DNA of 45,260 nucleotides from Armatimonadetes bacterium UBA5352 (GCA_002411015.1 DHPY01000102.1:1-45260), one strand, 5' to 3'. Positions 1 to 9,364 are shown, numbered from the stretch's first letter. Program-made: numbers and translations. Notes: generated by a model not told the origin, from the sequence alone.

Positions 1-8
1 GCCTGTAA

Positions 9-842
9 TTAAAGGCAACGTAGGGCGGGCTCCCCGGCCCCGCCCCCCCCCGCGGCCGGACGAGCGGACGGCGCCCCGCCGCGCTGCGGCGTGAGCTTCG
101 CGGCGCCCGGCAGGTCCGTCGCTGCCGCCGCGCCGGGCGCCTCAGATGGTGCTCCGGGCGCCGCCGGCGACAGCGCGATCTGCGGACCGGGCGTCACAGG
201 ACCGGGCGCACGCCCGCCGCCGGTCGTGGCAGGGGCGATCGGCGCAGGCGCTGCGGGACCCGGTGACTCGATCATCGCTGAGGATGCGGCTGCCGGTGCG
301 CTCGGCGCACTCTCAGGCGCGGCCTTCGCCGCATCGGGAGGCGTCCACGCCATCTGCGGCTCAGGCGCGGGCTCGGCTTCGTCCGCCGCCATTGGCGTCG
401 GGTGGATAACGACCGGCTCAGGCTCGGCGGCCTCGATCGCTACCGGCTCGGGAGCGGGCGCAGGCTCAGGCTCCGGCGGCAGGACGGCCAGCGCGGGGGC
501 CGCCTCGGGCTCGGGAGTCGGCTGCTCGGGCTGAGGCTCCGCCTCGGGCACCGGCGCCTGCTCGACCGGCTTCGGGCGCGCCGACCTGCGGGGCGCTCGG
601 CGCACGCGCCTCGTGACCGCGCGACGCACCACGCGCCGCTGCGTCACCTGCTGCTGCGGTGGGGGTGGCGGTGGCTTCGGCTTCACGTAGGTCACGAACT
701 CGACGGCCGTCTTCGTCACGCGCCGGATGCTCTCATCGCGGAACTCCCCCACCGTGCCGCCGATAGGCGCGGTGAAGAAGATGATGATGTGTACCATCAC
801 CGAACAGAGCAATGCCCAGGTGAAGCCGGGCTTCCGTCGCAT
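9..842 (-). CDS. TonB-like energy transducer, C-terminal domain not seen
   Basis: This is a Pro/Ala/Glu-rich envelope protein of 277 residues from ATG at 842. An in-frame GTG at 854 would add four residues but sits almost on the AGGAGG, so ATG is preferred. Residues 7-27 form one hydrophobic segment with Ser14 and His18 spaced as in the TonB SxxxH motif. A run of prolines and long PEPEP-type repeats follow, as in the periplasmic spacer of TonB. It is the last gene of the TPR-exbB-exbD operon, which supports a role in passing proton-motive force to an outer-membrane transporter. The odd point is the end: the reading frame stops as GEPALRCL without a recognisable TonB C-terminal domain, shortly after a run of nine C on the plus strand (43-51). 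A frameshift there, or a genuinely short protein, are both possible. Confidence 0.7.
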   Translation of the reverse strand: MRRKPGFTWALLCSVMVHIIIFFTAPIGGTVGEFRDESIRRVTKTAVEFVTYVKPKPPPPPPQQQVTQRRVVRRAVTRRVRRAPRRSARPKPVEQAPVPEAEPQPEQPTPEPEAAPALAVLPPEPEPAPAPEPVAIEAAEPEPVVIHPTPMAADEAEPAPEPQMAWTPPDAAKAAPESAPSAPAAASSAMIESPGPAAPAPIAPATTGGGRAPGPVTPGPQIALSPAAPGAPSEAPGAAAATDLPGAAKLTPQRGGAPSARPAAGGGGAGEPALRCL

Positions 843-865
843 GTTCCCTGCCACGCCTCCTGTGC

Positions 866-1303
866 TCAGCCGCCTGCCGGGTCGCCAATCACCGCGCCCG
901 GATGTCCCTCTTCAACCTCGGCCGCCAGCGTGATGTCGGCGCCGAGGATCTTCGCGACGTCCATCACCGTCATGATCGTCCCGTAGGGCACCTGCTCGTC
1001 GCCGCGGATCGTGACGCCCTTCACTTCGACCTTCGCGAACTCGCGCCCCAGCACCTCGCGCAGATCCTCCGGATCGATCCATGTCTCATTGACGCGCACG
1101 CGGCCCTCGCGGCTGACCCAGACCGTCACCTCGCGCTTGTCCAGCTTCTCCGATGAGAGCGCCTTCGGCAGCGTGATGTCGAGGCCGGTGTCCTTCGCGA
1201 AGGTGCTCGTGAGCATGAAGAAGATGATGAGCAGGAAGGCGATGTCGCCCATGGTGGTCATGGGGAGCGGGTTCGGCGCGAGCGACCGTCGCCTGAGCTT
1301 CAC
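866..1303 (-). CDS. exbD: ExbD/TolR-family biopolymer transport protein
   Basis: This is an ExbD/TolR-family inner-membrane protein of 145 residues, the usual family length, that forms the proton-channel complex with ExbB. A short basic N-terminus is followed by 'PMTTMGDIAFLLIIFFML', a single membrane segment with Asp20 at the position of the conserved proton-carrying aspartate. The rest is the periplasmic domain. The start is GTG at 1303. It overlaps the exbB stop by four bases (GTGA), with AGGTG upstream, so translation is probably coupled. It lies between exbB and the TonB-like gene. TolR is the alternative name; the TonB-like neighbour, and the absence of tolA, tolB or pal here, favour ExbD. 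Confidence 0.9.
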   Translation of the reverse strand: MKLRRRSLAPNPLPMTTMGDIAFLLIIFFMLTSTFAKDTGLDITLPKALSSEKLDKREVTVWVSREGRVRVNETWIDPEDLREVLGREFAKVEVKGVTIRGDEQVPYGTIMTVMDVAKILGADITLAAEVEEGHPGAVIGDPAGG

Positions 1304-1938
1304 GCCGCTTCACCTGCCGCAAGCGTGCTGATGACGCGGTTCCCGGCAAGCTCGATGGACAGCGCCAGGCGGTTGACATGGGCCATCAGGATGCCGTAGG
1401 CGATCAGGCAGGGGATCGCGACGATCAGCCCCGCAGCGGTGGTGATGAGGGCCTCCGCGATCCCGGCCGCGACCACCGCCGGCTCCCCGAGGCCGGCCGC
1501 CGCAACCGCCATGAACGCGTGGATCATCCCGCTCACCGTGCCGAGGAAGCCGATCAGCGGCGCGATGTTGGCGACCGTCGAGAGCACCGGCAGTCCCGAC
1601 TCGAGGTTCGCCAGCTCCGCGCTCCCGGCCATCTCGGCAGCCGCCAGCGGCGTGATGTGCGTGTTCTGCGCCGCGGCGACGATGGCGCCGAGCACAGTCG
1701 CCACGGACGCCGAGGACGCGCGCGTCGTCTCCTCGGCTTGCGCGAGCTTCCCGGCCTCTACGAGCCGCACGGTCTCCTCAGCCACCGCGCTCGCGCCGCG
1801 CCCGGCGATCCACAGCGCGATGCCCTTGTAGATGATCATCGCCAGCGCGATGACGGAACACAGGAGCAGCGGCCACATCCACCAGCCGCCCCGCACGAAG
1901 TACTCGACCAGTCCCGGCAGCGGGCCCAGCTCACCCAT
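1300..1938 (-). CDS. exbB: ExbB/TolQ-family (MotA/TolQ/ExbB) proton channel protein
   Basis: This is a 212-residue inner-membrane protein of the MotA/TolQ/ExbB proton-channel family. Three membrane segments are visible: 'WWMWPLLLCSVIALAMII' near residues 19-36, a second around residues 120-147 containing 'APLIGFLGTVSGMIHAF', and a third around residues 160-185 with 'ALITTAAGLIVAIPCLI'. The 'GLLGTVxGMI' type motif and the TTAAGL threonines are the conserved channel elements of ExbB. The start at 1938 has GAGGAG about eight bases upstream. It follows the TPR gene by 40 bp and overlaps exbD, so it is part of one operon. TolQ is the alternative name. Confidence 0.9.
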   Translation of the reverse strand: MGELGPLPGLVEYFVRGGWWMWPLLLCSVIALAMIIYKGIALWIAGRGASAVAEETVRLVEAGKLAQAEETTRASSASVATVLGAIVAAAQNTHITPLAAAEMAGSAELANLESGLPVLSTVANIAPLIGFLGTVSGMIHAFMAVAAAGLGEPAVVAAGIAEALITTAAGLIVAIPCLIAYGILMAHVNRLALSIELAGNRVISTLAAGEAA

Positions 1939-1978
1939 GCCGATGTCTCCTCAGTCGCTGCAGATGATCTCCGCGCAT

Positions 1979-4660
1979 CTACTGCCCGAGTGCCCGCAGC
2001 CTCTCGGCCGCCTTCTGCGCCCACTGCGCCTGATCCGCGTACTGCCGCTCGATCACACGGTAGCTGCGGATCGCGTTCTCCGTCTGGCCGAGCTGCTCGT
2101 AGCACTGCCCCGCCGCGAACTGCGCCGCGGCCGACCACTCCGACTGCGGGTAGAGGATCGCGACCTTCAGCAGCTCCTCGGCGGCTCCCGCGGTGTCTCC
2201 CGTGGCCTTCAGCGCGAGCCCGAGTTCATACTGCGTCTCCGCCGCCACCCGCGCCCCGCCCTGCCCTCCGACTGCGCGCAGCGCCGCCAGCGCGTCCGCG
2301 TTCCGCCCGAGCAGCCGGTAGCTCTTCGCCTGCCCCAGCCGCGCGCCCGGCGCCGCATCGTGCTCGGGCCAGCGTGTTGTGACGGCCTCGAAGGCCGCCG
2401 CCGCCTCCTGCGGGCGGTTCTGCGCAAGGTACGCCTCGCCAAGCAGCGTCAGCGCCCACGCACCCGTGTCTCCCTCACCGGGCGCCGTGCGCAGCGGCTC
2501 CAGGAGCTCCACCACGCGCTCGTACTGCTGCTTCTCGGCCAGCAGCCTCGCCGCCTGGTAGCGTGCGTCCGCCCCCACGGCCTCCGGCACAGGCGCCTGC
2601 GCAGCAGCGAGGAATGGCTCCAGTGCCTGCTCCGACTGGTTCTGCCTCAGCAGCACCCACGCAAGCCCGTAGCGCACAAGACCGGCCGTCGCGCCATCGG
2701 CGCCGCGGTCGAGGACCCGCTGCCACGCCTGCCGCGCCTCGTCATAGCGCTCTGCCTCGAAGGCCGACTGCCCTACCGCGAGCATCCCCTGCAGGGCGGA
2801 TTCGCGCGCGGGCGAGTCGGGGAACTCCGCAAGCACCCGCTCGAAAGACGCGAGCGCCGGCTCGGGCTCACTCTTCCGGCACCAGCCGAGGCCCACCAGC
2901 GCCCACGGCGCGCTCTCCCCCTGCGGGTCGGCCTGCAGCGATTTCTCATAGAAGCCGATGGCTTCCGGCGTCCGCTCGGCGGTGCGGAGGGCGTCTGCGA
3001 TGCGGTAGGCCGCGAAGCCGAGCGCTCCGGCAGGGGCCTTCGCGCGCTCGAGTGATGTCAGAAGCTGCTTCGCCTGGTCCACCTCGCCGGCGGAGGCATG
3101 CATCCCGGCGAGCGCGGAGGTCGCCCACGAGCCATACTCCGAGTCGCCATGGGCGGCCGCGATCTCGGCGTAGAGCCGCCGCGCCTCCTCAGGACGCCCG
3201 AGGCGCTCCTGGCAGACTGCGATGAGGTAGCGCGCCTCGGGGATCGTCACGGCCTGCGGGTGGTTCGCGGTGAGGAGCGTCAGCATCTCCATGGCGGGCT
3301 CGTAGCGGCCGGCGTCGAACTCGGCGCGGCCGACGCGGTAGGCAAGCTCCGCCGACGCCTCAGCCGCGGGATCGGCGCGCACGCTGGCCGCAAGCTCCTC
3401 CAGGGCCTCGGGCGACTGTGCCTGCCGGTAACGCGCCCACTGTGCGGCAACCAGCGCCTCGTGGCGCTTGCCCGGGTCGGTGGCGCGCTCCGCCGCGGTG
3501 CCATAGGCGGCCGCTGCGCCCTCAACATCACCCGCGGCCGCCTTCAGCCGCCCGATGTGCAGCCACGCGTCGGCGGCCTGCGAAGCCTGCGGGAAGCGCT
3601 CGATCAGCCGCTGATGGGCGGCGAGAGCCGCCTCAGGCTGCCCCTGCCGCTCGCGCGTGACCGCCAGCCAGTAGAGCGCGTCGGGCGCCCACTTCGACTG
3701 CGGGTCGCCGGCGATGGCGTCGTACGCAGCGGCTGTCTCATCCCAGCGCTGCAGGTGGAAGAGGCTGTCGCCAGCGCGCAGCTTCGCCTCAGCGGCGATC
3801 TCACTCGTCGGGTATTCGGCGACGATCCTGCGGTAGGCCTCGAGTGCCTGATCGTAGCGCTGCGCCTGAAAGTGGCAGTCCGCGACACCCATCAGGGCCT
3901 GCGGGGCGAAGGAGGAGCCTGCGTGGTTCGCAGCCACGGCCTGGTAGGCCGCGAGCGCCTGCTCGGTCTCGCCCTGGCGCTGGAGCGCTCGCGCCAGGAG
4001 ATACTGCGACTCGGCCGCGACGGGGCTGTTCGGGTGCTCTCGGACGACGCGCGTGAACTGCGCGGCGGCATCGGCGGGACGCTCGAGGAGCAGGTAGGAG
4101 AGGCCGATTGAGTAGATGGCGTAGGGGATATCGGTGGTCGGCAGCCCGCGGGCGATCGCGTCCTCGTAGGCCCGCGCGGCCTCCTCATAGCGGGCAAGCT
4201 GGTAGTAGCTCTCGCCGCGCCAGTAGGCGGCTGTGGCCGCGTTGCGCCCGTTCGGGAACTTCGCGAGCAGCGCCTCGTAGGCGGCAAGCGCGGGCTCATA
4301 CTCGCCTGCCTTGAAGCGCGCGTCACCAAGCCACAGGAGCGCGGGCTCGCACTCCTCGCTGTCGGGGAAGCGCGTGGAGACCTGCTCGAACCATGGAGCG
4401 GCCTCCGGATAGCGGCCGAGGCGGAAGTTGCACTCACCCGCGCGGAAGAGCACGAGCGAGAGGTTCGGATGCTGGGGGTAGGCCTCGATGAACGCGAGGT
4501 ACTTCTGCACCGCCAGCTCGTAGTTCTCCTGGCCGTAGAGCCCCTCTGCGAAGGCGAAGTCTTTCTCCGCCTGAGCCGCGTCCTGCGCGTGAGCCGGTAT
4601 GACAAGCAGCAGCAGAGCGCCGCACAGAACGGGCAGCGCCCGGTCCCTGATCCGCTTCAT
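1979..4660 (-). CDS. Secreted TPR-repeat protein heading the exbBD operon
   Basis: This 893-residue protein has a clear signal peptide (basic start, 'VLCGALLLLVIPAHA' core, likely cleavage near residue 25). The rest is made almost wholly of tetratricopeptide repeats, with recurring patterns such as 'A..Y..LA.FP.S..A..A.YW.G...Y'. TPR solenoids of this kind (YbgF/BamD-like) hold proteins together in the periplasm. No catalytic domain is visible. It is the first gene of the operon leading to exbB, exbD and the TonB-like gene, so a scaffold for the energised uptake machinery is a reasonable inference. The ribosome binding site is weak (GGTGACGG). A 13-bp near-palindrome lies upstream at 4728-4740. 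The exact number of repeats was not counted. Confidence 0.85.
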   Translation of the reverse strand: MKRIRDRALPVLCGALLLLVIPAHAQDAAQAEKDFAFAEGLYGQENYELAVQKYLAFIEAYPQHPNLSLVLFRAGECNFRLGRYPEAAPWFEQVSTRFPDSEECEPALLWLGDARFKAGEYEPALAAYEALLAKFPNGRNAATAAYWRGESYYQLARYEEAARAYEDAIARGLPTTDIPYAIYSIGLSYLLLERPADAAAQFTRVVREHPNSPVAAESQYLLARALQRQGETEQALAAYQAVAANHAGSSFAPQALMGVADCHFQAQRYDQALEAYRRIVAEYPTSEIAAEAKLRAGDSLFHLQRWDETAAAYDAIAGDPQSKWAPDALYWLAVTRERQGQPEAALAAHQRLIERFPQASQAADAWLHIGRLKAAAGDVEGAAAAYGTAAERATDPGKRHEALVAAQWARYRQAQSPEALEELAASVRADPAAEASAELAYRVGRAEFDAGRYEPAMEMLTLLTANHPQAVTIPEARYLIAVCQERLGRPEEARRLYAEIAAAHGDSEYGSWATSALAGMHASAGEVDQAKQLLTSLERAKAPAGALGFAAYRIADALRTAERTPEAIGFYEKSLQADPQGESAPWALVGLGWCRKSEPEPALASFERVLAEFPDSPARESALQGMLAVGQSAFEAERYDEARQAWQRVLDRGADGATAGLVRYGLAWVLLRQNQSEQALEPFLAAAQAPVPEAVGADARYQAARLLAEKQQYERVVELLEPLRTAPGEGDTGAWALTLLGEAYLAQNRPQEAAAAFEAVTTRWPEHDAAPGARLGQAKSYRLLGRNADALAALRAVGGQGGARVAAETQYELGLALKATGDTAGAAEELLKVAILYPQSEWSAAAQFAAGQCYEQLGQTENAIRSYRVIERQYADQAQWAQKAAERLRALGQ

Positions 4661-4727
4661 GATGCCGTCACCGTTATGCGGGGCACACGCGCCGCGCCCC
4701 GCGTCAGTAGCGCACCTGCACAGCCGT

Positions 4728-4740
4728 TTGTCTTAGACAA
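4728..4740. promoter_or_regulatory. Near-perfect palindrome upstream of the TPR/exbBD operon
   Basis: TTGTCTTAGACAA is a 6-bp inverted repeat around one central base. It lies 68 bases upstream of the TPR start, in the 111-base gap between this operon and the end of the propeller gene. The loop is too short for a terminator, so an operator is more likely. No promoter boxes could be assigned with confidence. Confidence 0.35.
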
Positions 4741-4771
4741 CCGAGGGCGGCATCCGGGTCCATCAATCTCA

Positions 4772-7700
4772 TTACCGCGCGATCGCCTCGACTCCGCAGA
4801 GCACTGGCGGGTGCGAGCCCGGGCCCGGAACCAGGCCGATCGACAGCTCCTCGCCGACCATGATGCCCTCGAAGGTGCGGGAGATCACGCGCTCCGCGCC
4901 GCCGGCCTCGCGCGCGATGTCGAAGCCGCGCAATACCGGCACATCCTGCAGCGTGACATCGAAGACCCGCTCGCCCGGCGCAAGCCCGCCCGGCTCCATG
5001 AAGTGCAGCGTCACGGTGTATGGCCGAGGCGCGTCGCCCTCTGCGGCAAGGCGCACCGTCAAGCGCGTCAGGCCCTCAGCGCCGGATGCACCGACCCATG
5101 GCAGCTCGCCCGTCACGCTGGTGGTATGCCTGCGGAAGAACCGCGGCTCCTCGGGTTCGGTCGTCATCTGAACCTGCGGCGAGGGGCCGCCCTCGTACGG
5201 GTACTCCAGCCAGAGCGTCCCGTCCTCCATCCGGTCGCCGGGAGCGCCAAGGTTCAGCCCGAGCCGCACGATCCGCTCCTCGCCAAGCTCCAGGTCGGCC
5301 CACGTCCAGAGCTCGACCTCAGGGTCGTGCACCAGCGCCAGAGAGGTCTGGTTCTGGTAGCTGCAGGTGCAGGTGCGAGTGTAATCCGGGGCGTTCAGCA
5401 CGCCGTCTGCGACCACGAGGTTCGAGGTGCAGCCTGACTTGAAGCCGCCGAGGTTGCCAGTGCCGCCGTCGCCGAGGAGATCGTAGAAGCCGGCAGCGCC
5501 TGAGCGGAAGGTCAGCAGTGCCTCGCTGGCGATCGCGGTATTGCAGCCGTAGGCCCGCTGCCACTCCCACGGAACGGGCAGGCCCGTCAGCGGGTGCACG
5601 CGCATCTTCGGCTCGCCGTCGAGCAGCCCGTAGGCGCGCTCCTGCGTGATGATCGTGTCGCCATGCAGCAGCGGCGGGCCACCGTAGCTCTGCTCACGGT
5701 CCCAGACGATACTGCCATCGGCCACGCGGTAGACGATCATGCGGTCGCCGGGCTCGCCGGAGAGCATGTCGCGGGAGGGTCGCCCGGCCTGAAGCAGCAG
5801 CCCATGCTCGCTGCTGGCTGAAAGCCAGGTGCCGAAGACGTTCTCGCTGGTGCTCCACAGCTCACGCCCGGAGCGCACGTCGAGCGCAACCAGCCGTGCG
5901 GGGACTGCCGGGGCCTCGCCGCGGCGCTCCATCTTCGCCACGATCGCGTCGGGCAGGCGGTCGATGCAGAAGAGCCGTTCATCGGACACGCAGATGGCGT
6001 TATGTCGGAGTGCGAGCTGGCTGTCGTAGCTCCACAGCACCTCACCGGAGTGCCGGTCGAGGGCCACGATGCGCGCGCTGGAGGTCGCGTCCCAGTTGTC
6101 GAGCACGCCGACCGGGAGCTCACCGTCGAAGATCAGCGGCGTGGCGCCGGCGATCAGCAAGTCGTCGTAGACGCTGACGAAGCCCCAGCCCTGCGGCTTC
6201 TCCTCGCCCGGGGCGGGCGGCAGCGTGAACTCCGAGATGGTCTCGCCTGTCGCCGGGTCAAGGCGCAGGCAGCGGCCCTCCCAGACGGCGTAGATGCCGT
6301 CGGGCGCGGAGGAGAAGTTGCTCCCGAGTGAGTTCGCACCCGGCTGATGCGAGGTGTTGTCGTAGACCGCGCCGAAGCCGGGCAGCTCGCGCTTCCACAG
6401 CACCCGCCCGGTGTAGACGTCCTGTGCGCGGATGCTGTCCGGGCCCTCAATGAACAGCCGCCCGCCGATGACCTGCTCGGGAGGACCGTGGCCGTGGCGC
6501 GGCAGGATGTCCATGTTCGTCGAGCCGCCGAACCACAGCAGGCCAAGCGGCGCCCGCACGGCGCTGTCGGGCGAGACGACGGTGTTCGCCGCGTCACCGT
6601 ACTGGTGCGTCCACTCGCCCGCGCCGGGCAGGGCATCGGGGCGCCGGAGCACCGTCAGATCGCCGATTCGCTGCAGGTCAGAGCCCGGCAGTTCCACCCC
6701 CGCCAGGCGCTGGGCGAAGCGCTCGTGTCCGGCGTCAGGGAGCGCAACGCAGATCGCGCCTCCGTAGGGGCGGACCGACCGGAAGAGGCGCTCAGGGGCC
6801 GCTGCGAGCAGCATCGCGGGCTTCTCGGCAACCACGAGGCTCGCGAAGTAAGGCGGCAGCGACAGCTCCGATGGCTCGGCGGCAATGAGCGTGATGCGCG
6901 TGCCGTAGAGGCCCAGGCCATCGAGGCGGCGGCGCAGCGTATCAACGAGCGCGGCGTCCGGGTCAACCGCGATCAGATGCAGCTCGGACTGTCGCGCAAG
7001 CTCCTCGAGGAGCGCGCCGTCGGCGATGCCCAGGCACAGTGCGTAGCCATCGCGGACGCCACTGCGCTCGAGGATCTCGGCCGCCTGCGCGGCCACCGGC
7101 CCCGAGGGCAGATCGGCGTCGGCCTGGAGTGGCCAGGTGCGCGCCTCGGCCTCGGCGGCCCCGTAGCACAGCAGCCGCCCTGCGAGCGTGGAGACATAGA
7201 GCCTGCCCTCCGCCACGGCGACTGCGGCCGGCTCGTCGGGCAACTCCTCCGACCAGACCTCCTCGGCGCGATCGTCATCGCCGGTGAGCTTCAGCGCGCT
7301 GATGGTGGCGCCGTCGGAGCAGATCAGCAGATCGCCCGCCAGTGCGTAGATGCGCCCCACCGGCACCTCGCTGCGCCAGAGAGTCTTCGGCGTAAGGCGA
7401 TTCCGGGTCGCGCCCTTGCTGTCCTGATACTCCTCGATCTTCGCACCGGTGGCCGCGTACGCGACGAGCTTGCCTTCCTCGACGGTGTAGACGCTGTCTG
7501 CGTTGTGCACGGGAGACCGTCCAAGGGCCCCGGAGGGAGTGCCAGTCTCAAGCGGGTAGACCCGGCCGCTGTTGAAGAAGATCTCGGGCGTGGCCGAGAT
7601 CGCGAAGTCTCCGACCTTGTTGTTCTCCTGGTGATGGAAGAAGCGCATCTCGCCGGTGTGCCGGTTGAAGACCGCGGGGGTCGCGCGGCCGTTCGGCACG

Positions 7701-8419
7701 ATCAGGTCGTCGCCACTCACCGCGAAGTAGCCCTGCGGAGCGACGCTCCCGAACGCGAGGGCGCCGCCGTGGGGCTGCGGGATGAACTGCGCGCCCTGGC
7801 CGTCGTTCACCCAGATGAGCTCGCCGGTGTCCGCGTTGAGCGCGTAGACGAATACGCCCATGAACGGCCAGATGCCCGATGAGAAGTAGACGGTACCATC
7901 AGCGATGACCGCCGCGCCGCGCACCGGCCAGGTGGAGATCATGCGGTTGTTGCCGAGCACCAGCCGCTCCGAGGGGCCGCCGCGGAACTTCCAGCGGAGG
8001 CTGCCATCGCCCGCGTTGACGCAGTAGAGGTAGCCGTCGTCGCTGCCGAAGTAGAGCCGGTCGCGCCAGACCGCCGGGGCGAAGCGCACCGGGCCGTTCG
8101 TGAAGAAGTCCCAGCGGTGCTCGCCGGTGGTGGCGTCGTAGGCGCTAACGCGGTCGCTGCGCGGCGAGGCCACGAAGAGCACTCCAGCGGACACGATCGG
8201 CTCATAGGCCGCATCGAAGAGCATGCGCGGCTCATCGACCCAGCCCGGCTCGAGCGCCGGAAGCTCCCGCACCCACTGGAGGTGCAGGCCCACGGCAAGG
8301 GCCTCATCGGTCGCCGCGCCACGCATGGCGTCACCGCGCCACGTCGGCCAGTCGGCGGCGAAGGCGGCGGATCCGGCTATGAGTGCACAGAGGATGAGGA
8401 TGCCCGGCACTCTGCGCAT
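4772..8419 (-). CDS. Giant secreted PQQ-propeller protein with methyltransferase-like insert and malectin-like C-terminus
   Basis: The start chosen is ATG at 8419: it gives a signal peptide (MRRVPGILILCALIAGSAAFA) and has TCAGGAGGA a few bases upstream. An upstream in-frame ATG would only add 16 unsuitable residues. The mature 'ADWPTWRGDAMRG' start is typical of PQQ-binding-like beta-propellers. Propeller blades ('G.LRWKF', 'HRWDFF', 'G.VLWKREL') fill about residues 25-430 and 600-980. Between them, about residues 440-550, is a Rossmann-like stretch ('YALCLGIADGALLEELA', then 'IAVDPD') that resembles class I SAM methyltransferases. The last 130 or so residues resemble a malectin-like carbohydrate-binding domain ('YTVTLHFMEPGGLAPGERVF', 'GFDIAREAG'). 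Similar fusions are known in Planctomycetota-type bacteria. No enzymatic role can be assigned. It may be a surface sugar-binding protein. Confidence 0.85.
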   Translation of the reverse strand: MRRVPGILILCALIAGSAAFAADWPTWRGDAMRGAATDEALAVGLHLQWVRELPALEPGWVDEPRMLFDAAYEPIVSAGVLFVASPRSDRVSAYDATTGEHRWDFFTNGPVRFAPAVWRDRLYFGSDDGYLYCVNAGDGSLRWKFRGGPSERLVLGNNRMISTWPVRGAAVIADGTVYFSSGIWPFMGVFVYALNADTGELIWVNDGQGAQFIPQPHGGALAFGSVAPQGYFAVSGDDLIVPNGRATPAVFNRHTGEMRFFHHQENNKVGDFAISATPEIFFNSGRVYPLETGTPSGALGRSPVHNADSVYTVEEGKLVAYAATGAKIEEYQDSKGATRNRLTPKTLWRSEVPVGRIYALAGDLLICSDGATISALKLTGDDDRAEEVWSEELPDEPAAVAVAEGRLYVSTLAGRLLCYGAAEAEARTWPLQADADLPSGPVAAQAAEILERSGVRDGYALCLGIADGALLEELARQSELHLIAVDPDAALVDTLRRRLDGLGLYGTRITLIAAEPSELSLPPYFASLVVAEKPAMLLAAAPERLFRSVRPYGGAICVALPDAGHERFAQRLAGVELPGSDLQRIGDLTVLRRPDALPGAGEWTHQYGDAANTVVSPDSAVRAPLGLLWFGGSTNMDILPRHGHGPPEQVIGGRLFIEGPDSIRAQDVYTGRVLWKRELPGFGAVYDNTSHQPGANSLGSNFSSAPDGIYAVWEGRCLRLDPATGETISEFTLPPAPGEEKPQGWGFVSVYDDLLIAGATPLIFDGELPVGVLDNWDATSSARIVALDRHSGEVLWSYDSQLALRHNAICVSDERLFCIDRLPDAIVAKMERRGEAPAVPARLVALDVRSGRELWSTSENVFGTWLSASSEHGLLLQAGRPSRDMLSGEPGDRMIVYRVADGSIVWDREQSYGGPPLLHGDTIITQERAYGLLDGEPKMRVHPLTGLPVPWEWQRAYGCNTAIASEALLTFRSGAAGFYDLLGDGGTGNLGGFKSGCTSNLVVADGVLNAPDYTRTCTCSYQNQTSLALVHDPEVELWTWADLELGEERIVRLGLNLGAPGDRMEDGTLWLEYPYEGGPSPQVQMTTEPEEPRFFRRHTTSVTGELPWVGASGAEGLTRLTVRLAAEGDAPRPYTVTLHFMEPGGLAPGERVFDVTLQDVPVLRGFDIAREAGGAERVISRTFEGIMVGEELSIGLVPGPGSHPPVLCGVEAIAR

Positions 8420-8569
8420 GCTGTTCCTCCTGAAGGACTCCCTGGAGAGACTGCCTCTCACCGTCATTCCCCCGACTGTGGCGTATACCCTCCTCCGCGG
8501 CAGGCGCAGGAATCGCCCTCTGCGCCGGGAACTGCTGCTGCAGACTGATCACCGGGAGATGAGGCGACG

Positions 8570-9364
8570 ATGAAGTGCGGCGTTGCGGTCTGGAACTGGC
8601 TCGTGCCCCCTCGTACGCTGACCGACTTCGTGCCCGAACTGCTCTCCGAGGGCTTTGAGGCGATCTCCGTGCAGCCCCGGCAGGTATTTGGCCTCGATGA
8701 GCCTGAGCTTGCCGATCTGAACGCGCTGCTCGATGAGCACCAGACGCCGGTGACGGTCCACGCCGCGGCGGGCGCGTTCACCGAGGACCTCATGCAGGGG
8801 CTGCTCGAGCGTCTCGGGGCTCGCTTCCACGCGGTAACCTTCGACGGCATCAGGAGCTGGGCGCCTGTTGGGATGCGCTGGAACGCGGGCCGGATGGTTG
8901 AGACGCTCCTGATGGTGGAGCGCCTCGGGGCCGGGGTGGGCGTCCGCTACGGGATCGAGGACTTCCCGATAGACGCGGTTGCGATGGAGGAGTTCGGTGA
9001 GGACCTGCAGCCGGTGCTCGGCAACGAGCGCTGGGGGATGCTGGTGGACATCGGGCACCTGAACCTGCGCCGGCACGACGCCGAGTACTTCGGGCGCTTG
9101 AGCGTCGAGGAGAACATCGAGCGGCTCCCGACCACCGTGCACGAGGTGCATGTGCACGATAACCCGGGCGATCGCGACATGCACATGCCGCTCGGCACAG
9201 GCACCCTCGACTTCCGCGCGGCGGCCGCCGGCCTGCGCTCGATCGGCTTTGACGGCATCTCCACGATCGAGGTCTGCCCGTCGCTGCATGGACGCCGCCC
9301 GGAGGAGGTCTGGGAGACGCGCGCCGAGAGCCTGAACCTCTGGCGGGAGGCGTGGGGAGGCTGA
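8570..9364 (+). CDS. Sugar phosphate isomerase/epimerase-like TIM-barrel protein
   Basis: This 264-residue cytoplasmic protein belongs to the xylose isomerase-like TIM-barrel superfamily (AP endonuclease 2 fold). The expected metal ligands are visible in order: Glu130 in 'YGIEDFP', Asp160 and His163 in 'LVDIGHLNL', His194/His196 in 'HEVHVHDN', and Glu234 in 'STIEV'. These enzymes isomerise or epimerise keto-sugars or their phosphates; the substrate here cannot be read from sequence. The start has GAGG six bases upstream. It is divergent from the propeller gene and lies 69 bp before the NagB-like gene, so the two are probably co-transcribed for sugar catabolism. Confidence 0.82.
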   Translation: MKCGVAVWNWLVPPRTLTDFVPELLSEGFEAISVQPRQVFGLDEPELADLNALLDEHQTPVTVHAAAGAFTEDLMQGLLERLGARFHAVTFDGIRSWAPVGMRWNAGRMVETLLMVERLGAGVGVRYGIEDFPIDAVAMEEFGEDLQPVLGNERWGMLVDIGHLNLRRHDAEYFGRLSVEENIERLPTTVHEVHVHDNPGDRDMHMPLGTGTLDFRAAAAGLRSIGFDGISTIEVCPSLHGRRPEEVWETRAESLNLWREAWGG

